From an uncultured Saccharospirillaceae bacterium (GTDB lineage: Bacteria; Bacteroidota; Bacteroidia; Flavobacteriales_D; CAJJDF01): a DNA stretch of 64,000 nt. The notes beneath the pieces are model-generated. The model worked only from the letters and a program-made list of their open reading frames with translations, ran no database searches and had not been told where the DNA came from. The position numbers were made by a program, and so were the translations under genes. The stretch's first letter is position 1. Every line of letters begins with the position of its first letter. The stretch lies in assembly GCA_950054195.1 (NCBI GenBank), contig CATLPG010000004.1, positions 37,966-101,965 on the forward strand, given 5' to 3'. Below are positions 1 through 7,900 of the stretch, in pieces.

Positions 1-669
1 TTTAGCTTCCACTAAAAACTCTCTTGAATTCTCTTGAATCTCTTCTGTAGTGTTTTTATTGTTAGGAAGAAATTTATAGCCGATAAATAATATATATAAG
101 AAACCAAGCACCAACATAACACCTCCAACGATTGTAAAATCAAACAGACCTAACAGTTCTATATCGTCAGAAGAATAATCTGACAGCAAGCTATTAACCA
201 TTAAGTTAGTTGAAGACCCTATAAGCGTACAACAGCCTCCCAATATGGCTGCAAAAGAAAGTGGTATGAGTAATTTTGAAGAAGAAACGCCATTTTTCAT
301 GCTCCAAGAATGTGCATAAGGCATTAGAATAGCTACCAGAGGGGTATTATTTAAGAAAACCGACATAGAACCAACCAATAACATAATTTTACCCAGAAAC
401 GGCTTGTATCTATTCGTATTTCGAAATAGACGATCCAACATGTATTCCAAAAAGTGTAGTTTACGTAGTAACTCCCCTAATGAGAATAGTAAAACAATAA
501 CCAATACATATTCATTGGACAACCCTCCAATTAGCTCTTGAGGTGTAATAATATTACATACCATTAAAGCTACTACAGACACAAAAAAAGTAATCTCTTG
601 TTTTAACCATTTCGCATAAAGCGAAACAATTAAAAACACCATAACTCCAATGATAATATAACGCTCCAC
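1..669 (-). CDS. SLC13/DASS-family permease, partial (C-terminus off the window)
   Basis: The reading frame runs off position 1, leaving the first 223 residues. It begins with a GTG directly after the def stop codon (TAG then GTG), so the two are probably translationally coupled. The protein is strongly hydrophobic. It carries two hallmarks of anion/Na+ symporters of the DASS/ArsB type: an NNTPLVAILMP segment and a later glycine-rich segment ending GGCCTLIGSSTNLMVN, typical of the substrate-binding hairpin. The family moves dicarboxylates, sulfate or other anions across the inner membrane; many members carry TrkA-C domains between the two halves, and that region would lie outside the window. 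Family is well supported; substrate cannot be told. It is the last visible member of a ruvX-def-permease unit. Confidence 0.85.
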   Translation of the reverse strand, partial: MERYIIIGVMVFLIVSLYAKWLKQEITFFVSVVALMVCNIITPQELIGGLSNEYVLVIVLLFSLGELLRKLHFLEYMLDRLFRNTNRYKPFLGKIMLLVGSMSVFLNNTPLVAILMPYAHSWSMKNGVSSSKLLIPLSFAAILGGCCTLIGSSTNLMVNSLLSDYSSDDIELLGLFDFTIVGGVMLVLGFLYILFIGYKFLPNNKNTTEEIQENSREFLVEAK

Positions 670-1272
670 CTATTTTTTGTAGAAGGTCATTTTATATTTT
701 ACAGGAACTATTCCTTTAGAAATATCTGTCATTTTTCTCTTAAGTAACCTCTTTTTAAATGAGTTCAGGTGATCCGTAAACAAAACACCTTCAATATGAT
801 CATACTCATGTTGTACCACACGGGCAGCGAAACCTGTTAATCGTTCTTCTTTATACTCAAAGTTTTCATCGTAATAGGTGATAAACACTTCTTCTTGTCT
901 GAATACCTCTTCACGAATACCTGGAATACTTAAGCAACCTTCATGAAATCCCCATTCATCACCTTTTTCATCTTCAATAATTGGGTTAATAAATACACGC
1001 TGGAACGTTTTTAAGAATTCATTTTCTTCTTTTTCTTCAGGAGTTAACTCTTCTTCCTCATCCTCATCATCTTCAGAGGCTGGAGAAGCATCAATAACGA
1101 ATAATCGTAATGCTTTACCTATTTGAGGAGCAGCTAAACCCACTCCATTTGCATTGTACATGGTTTCTTTCATATCAGCAATTAGCTGCTTAATTTCGGG
1201 AGTTACCTCTTCAATTTCTTCGGTTTCTTGTCGGAGTACCGGGTGTCCGTATGCTACAACTGGTAAAATCAT
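670..1272 (-). CDS. def: Peptide deformylase
   Basis: Removes the formyl group from the initiator methionine of new proteins in the cytoplasm. All three catalytic motifs are present: GVGLAAPQIG near residue 44, EGCLSIPG in the middle, and the metal-binding helix QHEYDHIEGVLF, which contains the HExxH-type HEYDH. The length, 200 residues, is slightly above the usual 170-190 because of a very acidic insertion around residues 66-90 (runs of D and E) between motifs 1 and 2. Comparable acidic loops are, from memory, seen in other Bacteroidota deformylases. It lies 2 nt downstream of ruvX on the same strand, and the permease follows without a gap. The start at MILPVVAYGHPVL matches the usual N-terminus. 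Confidence 0.97.
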   Translation of the reverse strand: MILPVVAYGHPVLRQETEEIEEVTPEIKQLIADMKETMYNANGVGLAAPQIGKALRLFVIDASPASEDDEDEEEELTPEEKEENEFLKTFQRVFINPIIEDEKGDEWGFHEGCLSIPGIREEVFRQEEVFITYYDENFEYKEERLTGFAARVVQHEYDHIEGVLFTDHLNSFKKRLLKRKMTDISKGIVPVKYKMTFYKK

Positions 1273-1274
1273 GA

Positions 1275-1685
1275 TTAAATTGTTTGTAAATAAGACTGCA
1301 AGATAATCGTTGCACTTATTTTATCAATATTACTTTTATTTCTTCTATCTTTTTTCTTCATTCCTCCATCAATCATAGCTTGGAAGGCCATTTTAGAAGT
1401 AAATCGTTCATCCACTCGTGCTACTTCTAGTTGAGGAAACTTTTTTGTTACATTTTTTGTAAATGTATGGGCTGATTTTGTTGCATCTGTATCTTCATTA
1501 CTCAATGTTCTTGGGTCTCCAATTACAATAGTTGTTATGTTTTCTTTTTGCAACAATTGAGCCAAATAGGTATAAATCTCGTTAGCAGCAACTGTATCTA
1601 AAGGAGTTGCTATAATATTTAGCTCATCGGTTATAGCTAAACCAACCCTTTTAAGACCATAATCCACTGCCAATATCTTTCCCAT
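1275..1685 (-). CDS. ruvX: RuvX/YqgF-family Holliday-junction resolvase / pre-16S rRNA nuclease
   Basis: RNase H-fold nuclease, implicated in 16S rRNA 5' processing (YqgF) and proposed as a Holliday-junction resolvase. The N-terminal strand [17 protein letters not shown] carries the first catalytic Asp and the typical GxxRxG turn. A later VIGDPRTL segment and the C-terminal VDERFTS motif complete the family pattern. The frame is open two codons further upstream with a TTG, but the ATG at 1685 gives the standard [10 protein letters not shown] start and is preferred. A TAnnTTTG-like sequence (TACTTTTG on the minus strand, 1696-1689) sits directly upstream. If used it would give an almost leaderless message. 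First gene of the ruvX-def-permease unit, divergent from the M42 peptidase. Confidence 0.95.
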   Translation of the reverse strand: MGKILAVDYGLKRVGLAITDELNIIATPLDTVAANEIYTYLAQLLQKENITTIVIGDPRTLSNEDTDATKSAHTFTKNVTKKFPQLEVARVDERFTSKMAFQAMIDGGMKKKDRRNKSNIDKISATIILQSYLQTI

Positions 1686-1767
1686 ACGCAAAAGTAATTA
1701 TATATTTGATACTATCAGCATAGCTGAATTATTTGAATATAAAATTATAGACGAAACGAACCTGTTA

Positions 1768-2691
1768 ATGAATTTATTAAAAGAACTATGCAGTATTCAT
1801 GCTCCTTCTGGAAATGAGGAAAATATGCAAGCCTTTCTTTTAGATTATATCGAAAAAGAAAAATCAAACTGGAATGTTCAACCAGAAATTATATATGGAG
1901 ATGACTTACAAAACTGTATTATTTTAAAATTCGGAAATCCTAGAACAGCCATATTCGCTCATATGGATTCTATTGGCTTTACAGTACGCTATGGGAAAGA
2001 ACTCGTAAAAATTGGTGGACCAAGAACCATTGAAGGGACTAAACTGGTTGGAAAAGATAGTCAAGGAGATATTGAGTGCGAACTATTAGTTATTGAAAAT
2101 GAAAATCAACCAAATGGTTTAGAATACGTTTTTGAGAGAGAAATAGACAGAGGAACTGACTTAAGTTTTAAATGTAAGTTTGTAGAAACAGAAAATTACG
2201 TTCAGTCGTGTTATATGGATAACCGATTAGGCGTTTGGAATGCACTTAAAGTAGCTGAAACGCTTGAAAATGGTGTAATTTGTTTCTCTTGCTGGGAAGA
2301 ACATGGAGGTGGTAGTGTTGGCTACTTAGGAAAGTATATCTATGAAAACTGGAGAGTTAAACAAGCATTAATATCGGACATTACTTGGGTAACAGAAGGT
2401 GTTCAAGATGGCGAAGGAGTTGCTATTTCTATTCGTGACTCTGGAATACCTCGTAGAAGTTATGTGAACAAAATTATTGGATTAGCTAAGGAAAGTAATG
2501 TTCCTTTTCAGCTAGAAGTTGAAAGCTCTGGAGGTAGTGATGGTAACGAATTACAGAAATCCCCTTACCCTTTTGATTGGTGCTTTATTGGTGCTCCCGA
2601 GCAGAACGTTCACTCTCCAAAAGAAAAAGTTCATAAAGCTGATATACAATCCATGGTTGATTTATACCGTTATTTAATGAAAAACCTTTAG
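1768..2691 (+). CDS. M42-family aminopeptidase
   Basis: Predicted cytoplasmic metallo-aminopeptidase with two metal ions. Ligand and catalytic positions of the M42/M20 fold can be followed: AHMDSIGF (His and Asp), [13 protein letters not shown] (bridging Asp), [11 protein letters not shown] (Glu-Glu pair), the SDITWVTEG Asp, and the C-terminal [14 protein letters not shown]is. The N-terminal [15 protein letters not shown] is the standard opening of the family. At 307 residues it is shorter than typical M42 enzymes of about 340-360, with the loss probably in the PDZ-like second domain. No signal peptide. It stands alone, divergent from ruvX. The exact peptide substrate is unknown. Confidence 0.85.
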   Translation: MNLLKELCSIHAPSGNEENMQAFLLDYIEKEKSNWNVQPEIIYGDDLQNCIILKFGNPRTAIFAHMDSIGFTVRYGKELVKIGGPRTIEGTKLVGKDSQGDIECELLVIENENQPNGLEYVFEREIDRGTDLSFKCKFVETENYVQSCYMDNRLGVWNALKVAETLENGVICFSCWEEHGGGSVGYLGKYIYENWRVKQALISDITWVTEGVQDGEGVAISIRDSGIPRRSYVNKIIGLAKESNVPFQLEVESSGGSDGNELQKSPYPFDWCFIGAPEQNVHSPKEKVHKADIQSMVDLYRYLMKNL

Positions 2692-2784
2692 CCTATGATG
2701 GGCTTCTGTTTACAGAGAAACGCTTAGTACTATGATTAACGTTAGAAGCAAACAATTAAATTTAACTCACTGTTTTAGCAAAAA

Positions 2785-3552
2785 ATGAAAAATAAACTAC
2801 TTATATTTTTTCTGTTTACATTGAGTTTAAACCATTATTCTCAAGATATGATGGTAAGTAACTTAGAAGACTTTGTTTCGTTTAAGCGGTCTGAAACACT
2901 TATCAATGGAGTTATACAACGAAAGATCACTTATAGAATTAAACGAGTAGATACTAGCTTTTCATGGAGTAATCATGTAAACAAAAATGCTGTTTTTTTT
3001 GATTACCTGGTGAATAACTTTTCTACGAAACATACCTTAGATTCTATACGTGACGAGGTATTATTTAAAGAAACTTATTATAGTTTACTTTACATGGACT
3101 CTACATTTATGGAAACTGTTTTAGCTTACGATAATATTGTAAACCTAAAGTATCAAGAAAAAGATACAGTTACAATAGATGAAGTTTTATCAATTGCCGT
3201 AAAGTTTTTCTCTGTAAATTATATCGCAGAAGATGGAAAATATATGGGAAGCGTGTGTACAAATATTCTCCCAGTTTCAGCTACTGAGAAAAATAGAAAA
3301 CCATTTATTGAAGCCTTTTGTTACAGTACTATCTTTGAATATTATGCTGATAGTGAATTAGGTACTTATATCGCATTTGCCAATAACCTTGAAAAGCTTT
3401 ACGACATCAATTTAGGCATCAATAAAGAGGAGCGGTTATTAAGAGCACAGGGAGCATTATATTTTTTAATGAAAGATGATCCAACACTAAAAAAAGCACT
3501 TCTGGAAAACTTTAAAAAGAAAAAAGAACACTTACCTTTTATCATTAACTAG
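2785..3552 (+). CDS. Secreted protein of unknown function
   Basis: 255 residues starting with a clear signal peptide (MKNKLLIFFLFTLSLNHYSQ, cleavage expected after the S-Q region). The mature part is charged and mixed alpha/beta, with no cysteine pattern or repeat that I recognise and no lipobox. The C-terminus is very basic (KKALLENFKKKKEHLPF). It ends 2 nt before the GTG start of the LpxL-like acyltransferase, so the two are probably co-transcribed and translationally coupled. This hints at an envelope role, but no function can be assigned. Confidence 0.75.
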   Translation: MKNKLLIFFLFTLSLNHYSQDMMVSNLEDFVSFKRSETLINGVIQRKITYRIKRVDTSFSWSNHVNKNAVFFDYLVNNFSTKHTLDSIRDEVLFKETYYSLLYMDSTFMETVLAYDNIVNLKYQEKDTVTIDEVLSIAVKFFSVNYIAEDGKYMGSVCTNILPVSATEKNRKPFIEAFCYSTIFEYYADSELGTYIAFANNLEKLYDINLGINKEERLLRAQGALYFLMKDDPTLKKALLENFKKKKEHLPFIIN

Positions 3553-3554
3553 TT

Positions 3555-4436
3555 GTGGCTTATATTTTATACTACCTCATCATTTATCCACTATCCCTCT
3601 TACCTATGTCGGTAAACAGAGGAATAAGCTACTTCATTTATATCATACTATATTATTTTATTGGGTATAGAAAAAATGTTGTTATTGACAATCTGACTAA
3701 ATCCTTTCCGAACAAAACGCGAAAAGAAATTGAACTTATTGCAAAAGCATTCTACAAGCATTTAGCGAACATGTTTGGAGAGTCTTTAAAGAACTTTTCC
3801 ATTACAGAAAAAGACGCTCGAAAAAGATTGACGATTAAAAATATTGAAGTTATTGATAAATACGCTGAAAAAGGACAATCTATTATTAGTATTGGTGGGC
3901 ATTATGGAAACTGGGAGTTATTTGCTGTTACTGTTCCTCTATTAGCTAAACATAAACACGCAGCTTTATATCATCCCATAAAGTCTCCCTTTTTTGATCG
4001 TATCATGCGAAGTACGCGATCAAAGTTTGGCATTGAAATGATTACATCAAGGCGTTTACACCAGTTATTATCCGAAAAACAAGAAAAACCTGTCTCTCTT
4101 GTTTTTGCTGCTGATCAATGGACCCCAAATCCTAAAAAAGCACATTGGACTCATTTTTTGAACAGAGAAACTCCCTTTTTCATGGGAGCTGAAAAAATGG
4201 CAAGAAGGTACAACCTTCCGGTTGTTTATGGAGAAATAGTTAAGATTAAAGCAAGCCATTATGAAGTTACCTATCATGAATTAACTGACGATCCGAGCAA
4301 ACTAAAAGAAGGAGAAATAATGGATCGTTATGCTCAACTTTTGGAGAAAACGATAAAAACACATAATCCTGCACATTGGTTGTGGTCGCACAAGCGATGG
4401 AAAATGAGCAAAGAGGAGGTTTTTCAAAAGAATTAA
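3555..4436 (+). CDS. LpxL/HtrB-like lysophospholipid or lipid A acyltransferase
   Basis: Inner-membrane acyltransferase of the lipid A late-acyltransferase family. The N-terminus is a membrane anchor (ILYYLIIYPLSLLP and the following hydrophobic stretch). The catalytic HX4E motif is seen in GGHYGNWELFAV, and the conserved downstream blocks follow: AALYHPIKSPFFD, LVFAADQWTPNP and the closing HWLWSHKRWK. In Bacteroidota these enzymes add acyl chains to lipid A or related amino lipids. The start is a GTG at 3555, two bases after the previous stop. No ATG is available before the conserved region. A strong hairpin terminator follows. Confidence 0.9.
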   Translation: MAYILYYLIIYPLSLLPMSVNRGISYFIYIILYYFIGYRKNVVIDNLTKSFPNKTRKEIELIAKAFYKHLANMFGESLKNFSITEKDARKRLTIKNIEVIDKYAEKGQSIISIGGHYGNWELFAVTVPLLAKHKHAALYHPIKSPFFDRIMRSTRSKFGIEMITSRRLHQLLSEKQEKPVSLVFAADQWTPNPKKAHWTHFLNRETPFFMGAEKMARRYNLPVVYGEIVKIKASHYEVTYHELTDDPSKLKEGEIMDRYAQLLEKTIKTHNPAHWLWSHKRWKMSKEEVFQKN

Positions 4437-4449
4437 ATCTATTATAAAC

Positions 4450-4487
4450 AAAAACGACTAAATGATTCATCTCATTTAGTCGTTTTT
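4450..4487. terminator. Bidirectional rho-independent terminator
   Basis: Arms of about 16 nt (aaaaacgactaaatga and tcatttagtcgttttt) around a 6-nt loop, with A-rich and T-rich tails on both sides. It sits between the convergent acyltransferase and small lipoprotein genes and can serve both. Confidence 0.9.
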
Positions 4488-4510
4488 TTCTTTCTCTGAT
4501 TATTTTTTTT

Positions 4511-4738
4511 CTAGTCGGAACTCACTTCTCCTGAAACTCCTCCAGATACGTTGCCATCCTCATCAGAACTTATGTTGAAATTTAAATTTGAACCTTCATC
4601 ATCCTTAGCTGGTTTTGAATCATTGTTTTCAATAACTACTGTTGAAGGTTGAGACTCTGCTTTATCTTTACTATCTCCGCATGAAGCAAAAAAGATAGAT
4701 GTTACTGTTACGATCGGTATTACTTTTAGTGTTTTCAT
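4511..4738 (-). CDS. Small acidic lipoprotein, function unknown
   Basis: 75 residues from the ATG at 4738 (MKTLKVIPIV...); a longer open frame begins at 4774 but lacks a signal-like start. A short hydrophobic segment leads into a lipobox (FFASC), so the mature protein would be a lipid-anchored peptide of about 56 residues starting CGDSKDK. The mature part is low-complexity and acidic, rich in Asp, Ser and Gly, and ends in GNVSGGVSGEVSSD. No domain is recognisable. It is monocistronic with a shared terminator downstream. A -7-like element (CAAAACTA on the plus strand, 4777-4784) lies about 40 bases upstream. Confidence 0.6.
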   Translation of the reverse strand: MKTLKVIPIVTVTSIFFASCGDSKDKAESQPSTVVIENNDSKPAKDDEGSNLNFNISSDEDGNVSGGVSGEVSSD

Positions 4739-4825
4739 AATAAATAGTTTTGCATTTGCTATTTCAAAAAACAAACCAAAACTAAAATAATGATAATCAA
4801 TATTAAATTGTTTTTACCGAGTATA

Positions 4826-4849
4826 ATATTACTCATTGTTGAGTAATAT
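4826..4849. promoter_or_regulatory. Perfect 10-bp inverted repeat upstream of the small lipoprotein gene
   Basis: atattactca and tgagtaatat are separated by four bases. No T-run follows on either side, so it looks more like an operator than a terminator. It lies about 90 bases upstream of the lipoprotein start and just downstream of the terminator of the large barrel-Ig gene. Confidence 0.35.
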
Positions 4850-4875
4850 ATTCCCTTTAAATATTAGGTTAAAAA

Positions 4876-4902
4876 AAAAGGCTACCGTTTGGTAACCTTT
4901 TA
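4876..4902 (-). terminator. Rho-independent terminator of the barrel-Ig gene
   Basis: A ggctacc/ggtaacc stem with one mismatch, extended by A/T pairs, and a long T-run in the minus direction (the A-run 4871-4879 on the plus strand). It starts about 20 bases beyond the stop codon at 4924. Confidence 0.85.
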
Positions 4903-4923
4903 ATAATATACTGAACTAACTAT

Positions 4924-7900
4924 TTATCTCCTTGGTCTTATTGATCCACTTCCAGTTGAACCTCCTCTAGTATTTCTATTAGGAGTTACTGTTTTTGAGC
5001 CTTCAGTGCCTCCTGAATCTGAATTAGTAGTCCCTTTAGTTTCTGTAGACTTTATAACTTGAACTGTTCTTTCAAATGTAACTGATTTGCTTGCAGAGTA
5101 TCCGTAATTATTTCTAGCTTCTATGTATAGTTTATTACTTCCTACGTCTACAGGCACATATTGATCATATTTATAGCTACCATCTTTTTGTCTCAATACC
5201 CTAACTTTGATCAATTTGTTATTCATCTTAAAAGTTATTTGATTGTCATTATCTACATCTTTCACATAACCAGTTACTTTTACTTGCTTAGCTTCAGATT
5301 TAGAACCGTTTGTTGGAGAAGAAATAACAATTGTTGGTTTTACTACTTCATACTTAAATGTGTGAGTAAATAGTTTATTTCCACAATCATTACTAACCTC
5401 CACATACAATGTGTTATTTCCATTCTTCATACCTGTTAAGGTTCCAGTAATGGTAGATCTACCATCGTATTTAAACAATATAATTTTACCATTTAGCTTA
5501 ACTTTTATATCATTTGAGCTTGAAACCTCACTCACGTTTGCTCTAAAACTAAGTTGCTTTGTTTTATGAGTAGTTGAACTTGATGGTGCTGTTACTGTTG
5601 CTGATGGTTTAGGACAAGGCTTATTATAAGTTACATAAGCAGTTTTAGTATCTACTCCACACGCAGTTTTAACAGTGATCACAATTGTATTTTTACCTGA
5701 ATTTAGCTTGGCTTTAGCATTAAACGTACCTCCACTATAATTTACTATCACTAGTTTACTATTTATCATTATTGATAAATCATTAGCAGAACTTATGTTT
5801 GTGGCAGTACCACTAATGTTTAATGTCTCCTGACTTGTTTGCATACCAGTTTGAGGTGCACGTACACTTAATGCAGGTTTAGGACATGGCTTGTCATAAG
5901 TAACAGTAAGTGATTTAGCATCAACACCACAAGAAGTTTTTGCTGTAATAACTAGTGTATTTGTTCCAGCCTGCAGTTTTACTTGAGCATTAAATGTTCC
6001 ACCACTATAATTTACAATGGCTATTTTGTTATTAACCGTAATTGTTATGTCATTTGCAGAAGTAATATTACTAACTGTACCACTTATATTGAATGTTTCA
6101 CTTGAAGATTGTGCTCCGTCTTTTAAACGTGTATTAATTACTGGAACATCGCAAGGTTTTGAGTAAGTAATAATTACTTGCTTTTGATCCATTCCACAAC
6201 TGTTTGTAGCAACCACTCGAATTACATTTTTACCATCTCTTAGATTTAACATTCCAGAAACAAAGCCATTAGTGTATGAAATATTTCTCTCAATATTATT
6301 ATTTAAATATATCGCTACTTCACTTGCAGACTTGATCCCTGTTACACTTGCTAAAAGTTTAACAGAAGATGACTTTGTAGTCGTTTGAGTAGGAGAAGTA
6401 ATGGTTACCTTAGGTAAAGTACAAGGGACATTATAAACTACTTCTATGGTTTTACTATCTGTTCCACAATTGTTTTTGGCTATAATTTCAATTGTGTTTT
6501 TACCTCCGTTTAGTTTTACTTGAGCACTAAAAGTTCCATTTGAGTAATTAACTTGTTGTGACACTCCATTAAGTTTAATTTGAAGTTGACCAGCATTTGT
6601 AATGTTCGTTACAGTACCACTTATGTTAAACGACTCACTTGAAGATTGGGCACCATCTTTTGTACGCGTATTGATCACTGGTAAATCACATTGCTTTTCG
6701 TAAGTAATAATTACTTGCTTTTGATCTGTTCCACAGCTATTGGTAGCCACCACTCGAATTACGTTTTTACCTTCTCTTAACGTAAGAGTGCCTGACACTT
6801 TCCCATTGAAGTAGGTAATTCCGGTTTGTACAACGTTATTCAAATAAACTGATACTTCTTGAGCTGTATTGATATTACTAACATTAGCCGTAAGGTTTGT
6901 TTTAGCATTTGATACAGTTGTAGCTGTAGGTTCTTTTAACGTTACAATAGGAGCATTACAAGGAGCATTGTAAGTTACAGTTACTACTTTGCTAATTGAT
7001 CCACAAGAAGTAGTTGCTTTGATCTCAACAGTATTTTTTCCTGGCTTAACCTTTACTTGAGCATTGAAGCTTCCTGCATTATAATTGAATGGTTGTGGCG
7101 TACCATTAACAATAACTTGTAGTTCATTTTTAGAATTTAAGTTAGAAACCGTACCTCCTACATTGAATAATTCACTTGAAGTTTGAACCTCTCCTTCAAC
7201 CCTCATAGATATTACTGGCGGATCACATGGTGCAGCGTAATTTATAACTAGGTTCTGCTCATCCTTACCACAAGCACTTGTAGCAACAACTCTTATTGTA
7301 TTTTTACCTTCAATTAAATTAGTTGAAATGGTTAATTGACCAGTAACATTATTGAATGTTGAAGGAATAACACTTCCGTTTAGTGTTACTTGTACATCAT
7401 TTCTATTGTTAACATTAACCACTTGTGCAACAACCGTAACTTTTGCTGATGTGTACTTCGCATACTTTGTATTATCTATAAAGTTAATCTTAGGAGTAGG
7501 ACAAGAATAAACGATATTAATTGTTTTATCGTCATCTCCACATTCATTAATAACTTGAACAGTCACAACGTTGTTTCCTTCTACTAAGTTTAGGTTTGCA
7601 GCTATTTTTTTAGTTACATTATTATAAGTTGAAGGAATCAAATTTCCATTTAGTTTAACCGCTACTTGATTAGTCGAACTAATATTCCACGCAACAGCAG
7701 AAAGATTAACCGATTTAGTAGTATATGTTCTACCAGTAATTGGTTCCATAATACTAACCGAAGGCTGAGGACAAGGAGCATCATACGTTACTTGAACAGT
7801 TTCCTCTACATTTCCACAATTGTTTGAAGCACGAATAGTAATCGTATTCACACCTTTTCTGAGGGATAAACCTGCTACTACTTGATTACCTGATAAATTA

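Noticed and set aside
1689..1696. TAnnTTTG promoter of ruvX
   Set aside because: It overlaps a possible TTG codon and sits only 3 bases before the ATG; no -33 box at proper distance, so it was noted in the gene entry but not listed as a promoter.
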